Assembly: GCA_003023245.1 (NCBI GenBank)
Contig: PXTR01000107.1
Location: forward strand, 11,300-17,714
DNA from: Bacteroidetes bacterium QS_8_68_15
GTDB lineage: Bacteria; Bacteroidota; Rhodothermia; Rhodothermales; Salinibacteraceae
Length of the DNA stretch: 6,415 nt
Direction of reading: 5' to 3'
In this document: one piece after another, positions 1 through 5,171 of the stretch
Position numbering within the stretch: position 1 is the stretch's first letter
Layout: the number at the start of each line of letters is the position of its first letter
Made by a program: the position numbers and the translations under genes
The notes under the pieces: model-generated
What the model was told of the DNA's origin: nothing
The model's input: the letters and a program-made list of their open reading frames with translations, nothing else
Databases searched by the model: none

Positions 1-1830
1 GACGCCTTTGCGCGGGCGGCGCTCGGGCGCCCACACGAGCCCGTCGAGCCGGAAGGGGTCGGGCACGTTTTCGGCTTTGTAGCGCGTGCCTTCCACCCCG
101 CCGAGAACGCGCATCCGCTCCAACTCGCCCGCCTGCATCCGAAAGACAATCGAGTCGCTGGAGACGCGCACGGCTCCACCGAGAGCGCCGCTGCTGCCGC
201 TGCTGCCGCGGCCAGCGCTGTCGCTCGCGGCCGCGCCGCCGTCTTTTTTCTGAAAGTAGATCGCTCGCGCATTGGGCCCGGCCCAGAGGCGCCGCAAGGT
301 TGTTTCGCCGGAGGTGTCCCGCGCGAAGTAGCCGCGCATCCGGCGGCCCTTGAGCTGCTGGAGGCGCCCGTCGAGCACGCTGTCTTCCTGCGCGAGAAAG
401 GCGTTCCCGCGCGCGTAGAGGCGGCGCACGTCCCCCCCGCGCCCGACGACGCGGAGCGAGTCGCCGCTGAGCTGGGCGTCGGTGCTCCAGGAAAGCGGCG
501 CGCCGAAGAAGCGGGATTCTTGTCGCTGCTGCGCTCGCTGCGCGCCGGTGGTGCTGTCCCGGGGCGTGCTATCTCTGATGGCGCGGTCCCCGGCCGCGGC
601 GGGCCACCGGTCGTAGATGGCCGAGTCGGCGGCGGCCTGCAAATCCGTTTGCCACAGACGAACCGAGTCGGTCGCGGTAAGGCGGCGGAGGGTGTCGGAG
701 CGCGCCGTTTCGAGTTGGTAGGCGCGCACGACGAGCGTGTCGGGCGCAGCAGGCGCGCGGGGACGCGATCCGGAAGACCCCCCGGTGGTATCGGCGCTCG
801 TGGTTTCCGCGGAGTCCTCCTCCGGGGGGTGGAGGCGCACCAGCAGAGCGCGCCCGGTGACGCGGCTGTAGCCGCCCTGCGGGTCGTTGTAGGCGTACTC
901 CCCCCAGAGCATCGTGCGCGCGGTCGTGTCGGGCAGCAGCGCGCGGCGCGTCGTGTCCACCGGAAGCGGGCGCCCCAGCAGCGACGGACGTCGCGCGCGG
1001 GCGCTCGCTGTGTCGACGGGCCGCGCCCCCGTGTCGAGACGAGCAGGATCGCGAGGATCAGCAACGGATCGGTCCAGACCTTGCTGCTCTTCCCCCCCGC
1101 TTCCCCGCTCCTGTTCGCCCGCGCTCGAAGCCCGGTTGCCGCGCCGCTCGATGAAGACGTCGCCGCGCGCCTCGGAAACCTCGCTGTCGCGGCGGTAGGT
1201 GACCGAGTCGGCTTCGAGGTAGGTCGAGTCACTGTACACGCGCACCCGCCGGTAAAACTCCGCGCGCTCGGCCTCGGAAAGGTAGGTCCCGCCGCGGCTC
1301 TTGAGCACGCGCGCGGAATCGACGAGCGTGACGCGCTCGGGAAAGAGGGCCCGCTTTTCGTCGAAAAAGTACCGCCCGACGGGCCCGGCCAAGAGCACCT
1401 CGCCTCCGCTGGAGACGCGCACGTCGCCGGTGGCACGGCTGATTTTGCGGCGGCTGTCGTAGCGCACGCGGTCGGCCCAGAGCGAGTCGTCTTCGTCGGT
1501 GATGAGCACGTCGCCGGTGAAGCGGATGCGGTCCTCGCCGAGCAGTTGCGTAGCGCGGTCGGCCCGCAGGCGCGTGGTTCCCTGGTGCAGGCGCACGTCG
1601 CCGATGAGCGTGCGCTGCTGCGCCCCTCCATTTTCATCGCCCGTCGTCTTCGCCAGCGAGTCCGCCGCCACGATCTCGACCTGCTGCGTGGAGGTGGTGT
1701 CCGCGCCTGCGGGTTGCTGCCGTTGCTGCTGCGCCCGCGCCGGCCGAACGGCCAACGCCAACACGAGCGCCAGCGCCGGCATGAGCACCAGCGCACTCGT
1801 TCGTTCGACGATGGGGCCGGAAGCATTCAC
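1..1830 (-). CDS. OstA-like (LptA/LptD N-terminal-like) periplasmic protein, C-terminus cut by window edge
   Basis: Translating the minus strand gives an open frame from a GTG at 1830 to the left edge (610 codons, no stop). Residues 1-33 look like a signal peptide: a hydrophobic run (about 13-28), then Ala-Arg-Ala before Gln34. From about 51 to 230 come repeated short beta-strand units such as GDVRL, GDVLI, GDVRV and GDVFI, typical of the OstA/LptA jelly-roll fold that carries lipopolysaccharide through the periplasm. A low-complexity stretch follows (about 235-290, rich in Ser, Gly, Arg and Asp). Another beta-rich part ends in GGVEGTRYKAENVPDP, which resembles the tail of OstA-like proteins of Bacteroidota, so probably few residues are missing. 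It lies downstream of lptC on the same strand, supporting a joint role in lipopolysaccharide export. No Shine-Dalgarno is visible. The start is uncertain: GTG 1830 was chosen because it sits just before the signal peptide, while an in-frame ATG at 2019 would read through repeat DNA. Family assignment is from pattern, not a search. Confidence 0.8.
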   Translation of the reverse strand, partial: MNASGPIVERTSALVLMPALALVLALAVRPARAQQQRQQPAGADTTSTQQVEIVAADSLAKTTGDENGGAQQRTLIGDVRLHQGTTRLRADRATQLLGEDRIRFTGDVLITDEDDSLWADRVRYDSRRKISRATGDVRVSSGGEVLLAGPVGRYFFDEKRALFPERVTLVDSARVLKSRGGTYLSEAERAEFYRRVRVYSDSTYLEADSVTYRRDSEVSEARGDVFIERRGNRASSAGEQERGSGGEEQQGLDRSVADPRDPARLDTGARPVDTASARARRPSLLGRPLPVDTTRRALLPDTTARTMLWGEYAYNDPQGGYSRVTGRALLVRLHPPEEDSAETTSADTTGGSSGSRPRAPAAPDTLVVRAYQLETARSDTLRRLTATDSVRLWQTDLQAAADSAIYDRWPAAAGDRAIRDSTPRDSTTGAQRAQQRQESRFFGAPLSWSTDAQLSGDSLRVVGRGGDVRRLYARGNAFLAQEDSVLDGRLQQLKGRRMRGYFARDTSGETTLRRLWAGPNARAIYFQKKDGGAAASDSAGRGSSGSSGALGGAVRVSSDSIVFRMQAGELERMRVLGGVEGTRYKAENVPDPFRLDGLVWAPERRPRKGV

Positions 1831-2115
1831 GGGAGCGTACGTCGTGTTGCGTGTTTCGCACGACTGCGTTTTACCAACGTCGCGGATGCCCTCCAACGCC
1901 AACGCGTTCGGCACGGCATGGCCTATGTCATCAAGGCGCGAGCGGTTCGAATTGTTGTCATTACGCGCCCCGAACGGAGTGAGCGCCCTGACCGAAGGGA
2001 GGGGCCCCTTGCAGATCATACTCTTGTGGTGGAAGTGCTCCCGGGGCGGAAGTACCTGGGGGGCAATACGCAACCCAAGTTGTGAGGTATGGCGAAAACC
2101 AATCAAACCAGCGTG
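1831..2115. other. Repeat-filled spacer between lptC and the OstA-like gene
   Basis: These 285 bp hold no convincing gene. They contain most of the left copy of the 98 bp repeat and a second palindrome-rich block at 1956-2010. The rest shows no coding character. The minus-strand frame of lptC happens to stay open beyond its stop codon through this spacer into the OstA-like gene, so both genes share a frame, but the intervening peptide is repeat-derived and looks spurious. No T-rich terminator or clear promoter was found, so transcription from lptC into the OstA-like gene is plausible. Confidence 0.6.
1956..2010. repeat. Palindrome-rich block beginning TGTCAT, possible dispersed repeat
   Basis: The block begins with TGTCAT, the hexamer that also opens the hairpin element at 4922. 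It contains the motif CGAACGGAGTGAGC and a perfect 10 bp palindrome AGGGGCCCCT at 2000-2009. A related motif, CGAACGAAGCGAGC, occurs on the opposite strand around 4845-4858, just before the right copy of the 98 bp repeat. This composition resembles short dispersed repeats of bacterial intergenic DNA. Only this one full example is visible, so repeat status is inferred. Confidence 0.4.
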
Positions 2116-2169
2116 TCATCCCGCACTTGATGCGGGATCTCCCTCGGTTTGGCTGCCAATAATCCGAAT
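2072..2169 (+). repeat. 98 bp direct repeat, left copy
   Basis: It matches 4880-4977 at 97 of 98 positions in the same orientation; the one difference is A2130 versus G4938. Inside it is a hairpin (2118-2125 paired with 2131-2138, arms ATCCCGCA/TGCGGGAT, 5 nt loop). The A at 2130 breaks a ninth pair that is intact in the other copy. The last 51 bp at the right end are read on the minus strand as the final 17 codons of lptC; with the stop codon they occupy 2116-2169. Weak similarity continues about 8 bp further left (ATACGC versus GTATGA). Confidence 0.95.
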
Positions 2170-2859
2170 CGGCGTGTCTTCGACGGTCACGCGGCCGGTG
2201 ACGCGCCCGAGCTGGTAGGTGTCGAACGTCTCGTCGGCGCGGAGGCGGTAGCCCTGGATGCGGTCGGTCGGCGTCGTGATCGTGACGAAGTCCGGCGTCG
2301 TGATGCGCTTCTGATCTTCGCGCCAGACGAGGTGCTCGCTTTCGATGCGCTTGCCGCTGGGCGTGGTGACGATCACGCGCCCTCGCGCGTCGAAGCGGCG
2401 GTCCGCGTCGTGGTACACGATGCGATTGGCCCGAATCACTGCCGACACCGAGTCGCGCCGGGGCCGGCGGCCTCCCGCCCGGCGAGAAGCGCGCTCCCGG
2501 TCTTCGTCCGGACCGCTAAAGATGCGCGCGGTGACGCGCCCGGCAGCGCTGTCGGCGCGCGCACTGCTGTCGATGCGCGTGCTGCTGTCGGCGGCGGGGG
2601 CGTGCAGCAGGGTGTACGTGCTGTCTTCCGTCTCGTAGCGCTCCATGCGTTGCGCGTTCACGAGCGCACGCGGGCGGTCGTTCTCGTAAATGAAAAACCG
2701 GGCGTCTTCGGTCACCTGGTCGGGCGCGGTGGCGCGCCGGGTCTCCTGCCGGAGCGCCTTCTTGGATTCGGAAGCCGCCTGGTATTCGCACCCTCCCGCC
2801 AGCAAAGCGCCCGTTCCCAGAAGAACGCATATCAGATGCGTGTTGAGCGTTTTCCTCAC
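2116..2859 (-). CDS. lptC: LptC-type lipoprotein, lipopolysaccharide export periplasmic component
   Basis: The product is 247 residues from a GTG start. In the known family, LptC is held at the inner membrane by a lipid or helix and passes lipopolysaccharide from the LptBFG transporter to the periplasmic bridge. Residues 1-24 form a lipoprotein-like signal (Arg2-Lys3, hydrophobic 8-22, LLAGGC with Cys24 as lipidation site; Ala rather than Leu at -3 is slightly off consensus). Beta-rich LptC signatures follow: TEDARFFIYENDRPRAL (about 50-66), then 144-228 including FDARGRVIVTT, a conserved-looking LVWREDQKRI and DFVTITTPTDRIQGYRL. Residues 87-136 are a charged low-complexity insertion making it longer than typical Bacteroidota LptC (roughly 180-200). 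The GTG start was chosen for its position before the signal peptide and an upstream AAAGAGG. The C-terminal 17 residues (IRIIGSQTEGDPASSAG) and stop codon come from repeat DNA. Upstream in-frame extension to 3111 is open but would bury the signal peptide. Confidence 0.85.
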   Translation of the reverse strand: MRKTLNTHLICVLLGTGALLAGGCEYQAASESKKALRQETRRATAPDQVTEDARFFIYENDRPRALVNAQRMERYETEDSTYTLLHAPAADSSTRIDSSARADSAAGRVTARIFSGPDEDRERASRRAGGRRPRRDSVSAVIRANRIVYHDADRRFDARGRVIVTTPSGKRIESEHLVWREDQKRITTPDFVTITTPTDRIQGYRLRADETFDTYQLGRVTGRVTVEDTPIRIIGSQTEGDPASSAG

Positions 2860-2867
2860 ATCGGAGA

Positions 2868-2874
2868 CCTCTTT
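2868..2874 (-). promoter_or_regulatory. Likely ribosome binding site of lptC
   Basis: The minus strand reads AAAGAGG, then eight bases, then the GTG at 2859. This purine-rich site at proper spacing supports the GTG start over longer upstream alternatives. The other complete genes in the window show no comparable site. Confidence 0.55.
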
Positions 2875-2915
2875 CGGCTGCAAAACAATTTTCTGGTTCG
2901 GTTGCAAAACAATTT
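2875..2915. repeat. Two-copy direct repeat, 24 bp period, just upstream of lptC
   Basis: CGGCTGCAAAACAATTT (2875-2891) and CGGTTGCAAAACAATTT (2899-2915) match at 16 of 17 positions with a 24 bp period. They lie 16-56 bp upstream of the lptC start. This AT-rich patch stands out in GC-rich surroundings. It could be a paired operator or a simple duplication in the leader. The period is a multiple of three and lies in a frame open on the minus strand (repeated IVLQP), but that reading is upstream of the signal peptide and is probably not translated. Confidence 0.75.
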
Positions 2916-3103
2916 CATAGAATGTAGGTTCTTTGGAAGGGCATGCTTTTTTGCCCGTCGCAACCGTTGCGCCCAGGGACCTTTCGCACCGCCTGGGTAT
3001 TTTGCACGGCCTACCGAGCATCGTCGTTCGTTCTCGCGCCCGGTATTTCTGTGCCCGAGAAACGGAAAACGAGCGACGTTTTCGCCTGACTTCGAAGCGG
3101 GGG

Positions 3104-3141
3104 CTTCGCAACGACCCGGGCGCTTCGCGATGACCCGGGTG
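3104..3141. repeat. Two tandem 19 bp units upstream of the STAS gene
   Basis: CTTCGCAACGACCCGGGCG (3104-3122) is followed directly by CTTCGCGATGACCCGGGTG (3123-3141), 16 of 19 identical. The second unit contains the in-frame ATG at 3130 that would be an alternative, longer start for the STAS protein. Its repeat nature argues that coding begins later, at 3181. Confidence 0.65.
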
Positions 3142-3180
3142 CGCGCTTCGTTCTCGCCGGTTGTTTTCCGCCCTTACCCT

Positions 3181-3567
3181 ATGGATTTCGAGGTTGCCTC
3201 ACGCGAAGACCAGATCGTCACCATCGATGTTGGCGAAGCGCTCGATTTTCGCAATGCCTCCGAGTTTAAGCAACTGTGCAAGGAGGAAGTCGACGGCGGG
3301 GCGCACCACTTCATTCTGAACTTTTCGGAGACGGGCATCCTCGACTCGACGGGGCTGGGCGGGATCTTTTCGCTCTACCGTAAGGTCTCGCCCGAAGACG
3401 GGCAGGTCGTGTTCGCCGCGGTTTCGCGCCCGGTGCAGGTCGTCGTGCAGCTCACGCGCACGTACAAGTTATTTCAGCAGTTCCCGACCGTCGAGGAGGC
3501 GCGCGAGGCGCTGCTGCAAGAGGGCAGCGACGTGTCGCCGCGCGCTTCGGAGGAGGAGGAAAAGTAA
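3181..3567 (+). CDS. STAS-domain anti-sigma factor antagonist (RsbV/SpoIIAA type)
   Basis: The product has 128 residues, nearly all a single STAS domain. In this family the unphosphorylated protein binds an anti-sigma kinase and frees its sigma factor or other target; phosphorylation of a conserved serine by the kinase breaks the interaction. The signature GILDSTGLGGIF is present, with Ser56 in the D-S-T-G-L-G motif at the position phosphorylated in RsbV/SpoIIAA. Other typical parts are the N-terminal strand (IVTIDVGEALDFRNASEFK, about 12-30), the core strand HFILNFSE (43-50), and the end FQQFPTVEEAREAL. A short acidic tail (SEEEEK) follows the domain. ATG 3181 places the domain at a normal distance from the start; ATG 3130 would add 17 residues from tandem repeat DNA. 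No Shine-Dalgarno is visible. The phosphatase gene 112 bp downstream on the same strand is the natural partner. A particular target cannot be named. Confidence 0.9.
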   Translation: MDFEVASREDQIVTIDVGEALDFRNASEFKQLCKEEVDGGAHHFILNFSETGILDSTGLGGIFSLYRKVSPEDGQVVFAAVSRPVQVVVQLTRTYKLFQQFPTVEEAREALLQEGSDVSPRASEEEEK

Positions 3568-3679
3568 GTGCAGGACGCCTTCTCGGGAAAACACGCTTTT
3601 GTAAACCGCACTTACTGGCGGCAGAGGCGGCTTGCCTTTGCTTCTGTGCGTTTTCGTTGCCCGTTTTCGCTGCTCGCTC

Positions 3680-4843
3680 ATGGCCACGCCGTCGTTCTCG
3701 TCGCCGTCCTCGGAGTCGCCCGCCGCGCAGGCGCAGCCGTCGCTTCTGGTCGTGGAGGACGAGCGCGCGCTGCGGCGCCTGCTGGAGTACCGTCTCGGCA
3801 AGCACTACCAGGTGCGAACCGCCTCTCACGGTGAGGAAGCGCTCGATCAGATCCATGAGCGCCTGCCGGACCTGATCGTCTCGGACATCATGATGCCGCA
3901 CATGGACGGCTTCGCGCTGCAAGAGGAGCTTCAATCCGACAAAAACACGCGCGTGATCCCGTTCATCTTTCTGACGGCCAAGTCCGACGAGGACAGCCGC
4001 CTGAAGGGGCTGCGCACCGGCGTGGACGACTACATCACCAAGCCGTTCGACACCGAGCAGCTGCTGACGCGCATCGACCGCCTGATGGAGCGCACGCAGG
4101 TGTTTCGCGAGAACCTGGGAGCGGAAATCGGGCAGGACTTCTCTGAACGGCTCATGCCGCGCTCCCTGCCGGAGCCGGCCGGCTACTACACCACCTTCGT
4201 CAACCGGCCGCGCGAGCAAGGCGGCGGCGACTTCTTTGCATGGACCGAGGCGGAGGAGGGGGTCTTTTACCTGACGCTCGGGGACGTGATGGGCAAGAAC
4301 CTGCAGGCGAAGTTCTACGCCTACACGTTTCTCAGCTACATTCGCGGCACCGTGCACGCGATGGTCGAGGAGACGACCTCACCGGCCGCGCTGATGACGC
4401 GCGTCAACGAGGTGCTCGTCTCCGACGAGATCGTCGAGGAGACCTTCGCCTCGCTAATTATCGTGCGCTGGAACGCGAACGACCATACGCTCACCTACAC
4501 CAACGCCGGCCACTGTCATCCGCTCTTGCTTTCCGCCGGCGCCGACCGTATCGTCGAGCCGAGCGACCTGATCCTGGGGGTCGAACCCGGCGCCGCCTTT
4601 CACGACCACGGTCTTCAGCTCGATGCCGGCGACGCGCTTTTGCTCTACACCGACGGCCTCGTCGAGCAGTCCCTCGAAAGCGGCAACATGATCGGCGAGG
4701 AAGGCGTCCTGCCCATCGCAGCGGACGCGCGCTCCCTCGACGAGCCGCTTTCGGGCATGATTCAGGCCATCGAACCGCACACGCCGGGGGAAACCTTCGA
4801 GGACGACCTGTTGATGTTCTGGCTCCAGCGGGAAGAGAACTGA
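3680..4843 (+). CDS. Response regulator receiver fused to PP2C/SpoIIE-type serine phosphatase (RsbU-like)
   Basis: The 387-residue product has two domains. Residues 20-137 are a CheY-like receiver: acidic pair Glu26/Asp27, phosphoacceptor Asp69 in SDIMMPHMDG, Thr99 in FLTAK and Lys121 in TKPF, all present, so it should be phosphorylatable by a histidine kinase. A helical linker (about 125-160) leads to a PP2C/SpoIIE phosphatase domain (about 165-385). Its metal-binding motifs are intact: GGGDFF (Asp184), GDVMGKN (Asp202), TNAGH (274-278), YTDGLVEQ (Asp325) and FEDDLLMF (Asp375/376). In the known family such enzymes dephosphorylate STAS antagonists, so the adjacent STAS protein is the likely substrate. 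ATG 3680 was chosen over an in-frame TTG at 3632, because the receiver fold starts only around residue 20 and the extra residues look like leader DNA. No anti-sigma kinase or sensor kinase is encoded nearby. Confidence 0.92.
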   Translation: MATPSFSSPSSESPAAQAQPSLLVVEDERALRRLLEYRLGKHYQVRTASHGEEALDQIHERLPDLIVSDIMMPHMDGFALQEELQSDKNTRVIPFIFLTAKSDEDSRLKGLRTGVDDYITKPFDTEQLLTRIDRLMERTQVFRENLGAEIGQDFSERLMPRSLPEPAGYYTTFVNRPREQGGGDFFAWTEAEEGVFYLTLGDVMGKNLQAKFYAYTFLSYIRGTVHAMVEETTSPAALMTRVNEVLVSDEIVEETFASLIIVRWNANDHTLTYTNAGHCHPLLLSAGADRIVEPSDLILGVEPGAAFHDHGLQLDAGDALLLYTDGLVEQSLESGNMIGEEGVLPIAADARSLDEPLSGMIQAIEPHTPGETFEDDLLMFWLQREEN

Positions 4844-4879
4844 GGCTCGCTTCGTTCGCCTGAAAGAAGGAAAGTATGA

Positions 4880-4977
4880 AACCCAAGTTGTGAGGTATGG
4901 CGAAAACCAATCAAACCAGCGTGTCATCCCGCACTTGGTGCGGGATCTCCCTCGGTTTGGCTGCCAATAATCCGAAT
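4880..4977 (+). repeat. 98 bp direct repeat, right copy
   Basis: It matches 2072-2169 at 97 of 98 positions, same orientation, 2808 bp apart. Its hairpin is perfect: ATCCCGCAC (4926-4934), loop TTG, GTGCGGGAT (4938-4946). It starts 36 bp after the phosphatase stop codon. The left 42 bp (4880-4921) lie outside the palindromic core yet are conserved in both copies, so the repeated unit is larger than the hairpin alone. Confidence 0.95.
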
Positions 4978-5032
4978 GAGATTCCCCGCAAGGGGATGAC
5001 GCAAGGCCCCCGGATCGGGGTCCGGAATGACA
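4922..5032. repeat. Complete palindromic intergenic element (REP-like), 111 bp
   Basis: The element starts with TGTCAT (4922-4927) and ends with its inverse ATGACA (5027-5032). It contains three hairpins: ATCCCGCAC/GTGCGGGAT (4926-4946), TCCCC-GCAA-GGGGA (4983-4996), and CCGGA/TCCGG around a 6 nt loop (5010-5025). Sequences built on GTCATCCCGC...GCGGGAT are common as short dispersed repeats in bacterial intergenic DNA. The left copy near lptC shares only the first 48 bp of this element and lacks the other two hairpins. Confidence 0.75.
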
Positions 5033-5126
5033 CATTTTCTGGTCGTCCATCGTCTTTTTCAGGCTGCTCAGGGCGCCGCAGGTAAGCAGAGACCGCTACT
5101 CAAATAGTGACGACTGACACAGCAGT

Positions 5127-5154
5127 AGGGAGCAGCTAACGAGAAACGTTCCCT
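5127..5154. other. Bulged hairpin downstream of the menE-like gene
   Basis: AGGG (5127-5130) pairs with CCCT (5151-5154), and AACG (5138-5141) with CGTT (5147-5150) around loop AGAAA, leaving a 7 nt bulge. It lies 18 bp past the minus-strand gene's stop codon. There is no T-run on the minus strand after it, so a terminator role is only possible. Confidence 0.25.
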
Positions 5155-5171
5155 CTCCCCTTCATTCCTTC

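Larger units (their letters stand above)
2860..3180. promoter_or_regulatory. Divergent intergenic region with several dyads, probable promoters for lptC and the STAS gene
   Basis: It separates the divergently read lptC and STAS genes, so both promoters are expected here. Visible structure, left to right: the 24 bp period repeat; a dyad CGCAACCGTTGCG (2959-2971, 6 bp arms); an inverted repeat CCCAGG (2972-2977)/CCTGGG (2992-2997); an inverted repeat TTCTCG (3031-3036)/CGAGAA (3056-3061); a hairpin GAAAACG-AGCGA-CGTTTTC (3065-3083, 7 bp perfect arms); and two tandem 19 bp units (3104-3141). TATTTCTG at 3044-3051 is one base off the Bacteroidota -7 consensus TAnnTTTG, but no convincing -33 partner was found. 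Promoter positions are therefore inferred only from gene orientation. Confidence 0.5.
4844..5171. other. Convergent spacer carrying repeat elements, no gene
   Basis: This 328 bp lies between two convergent genes. It holds the right copy of the 98 bp repeat, the full palindromic element that extends it (to 5032), and a bulged hairpin at 5127-5154. The remaining sequence (about 5033-5126) shows no coding frame or structure that I could recognise. No canonical terminator with a T-run was found for either gene; the hairpins of the palindromic element may serve as a bidirectional barrier, which is inference. Confidence 0.6.

Noticed and set aside
1831..2019. Longer start (ATG 2019) for the OstA-like gene
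   Set aside because: The added residues come from palindrome-rich repeat DNA and would put the signal peptide more than 60 residues inside the protein.
520..2085. Long plus-strand open frame of 521 codons
   Set aside because: It lies opposite the OstA-like gene, has no recognisable domain and an Arg/Gly/Val-heavy composition typical of antisense frames in GC-rich DNA. The minus-strand reading shows a signal peptide and family signatures.
2118..2138. Hairpin at the lptC stop codon as a rho-independent terminator
   Set aside because: No T-run follows on the minus strand, and the same hairpin occurs elsewhere as part of a repeat.
2860..3111. Upstream extension of lptC to a start at 3111
   Set aside because: It would place more than 80 residues before the lipoprotein signal peptide and cross the dyad-rich intergenic region; the GTG at 2859 has a ribosome binding site.
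2149..3180. Upstream extension of the STAS gene frame
   Set aside because: The frame is open back to 2149 but overlaps lptC in antisense and the repeat-rich intergenic region. The STAS domain begins at 3181 with normal spacing.
3452..4357. Minus-strand 301-codon frame opposite the phosphatase gene
   Set aside because: It is antisense to a gene with all receiver and PP2C motifs intact, and shows no domain of its own.
2072..4977. CRISPR array or composite transposon formed by the direct repeats
   Set aside because: There are only two copies 2.8 kb apart with ordinary genes between them, no short regular spacers, and no transposase gene.
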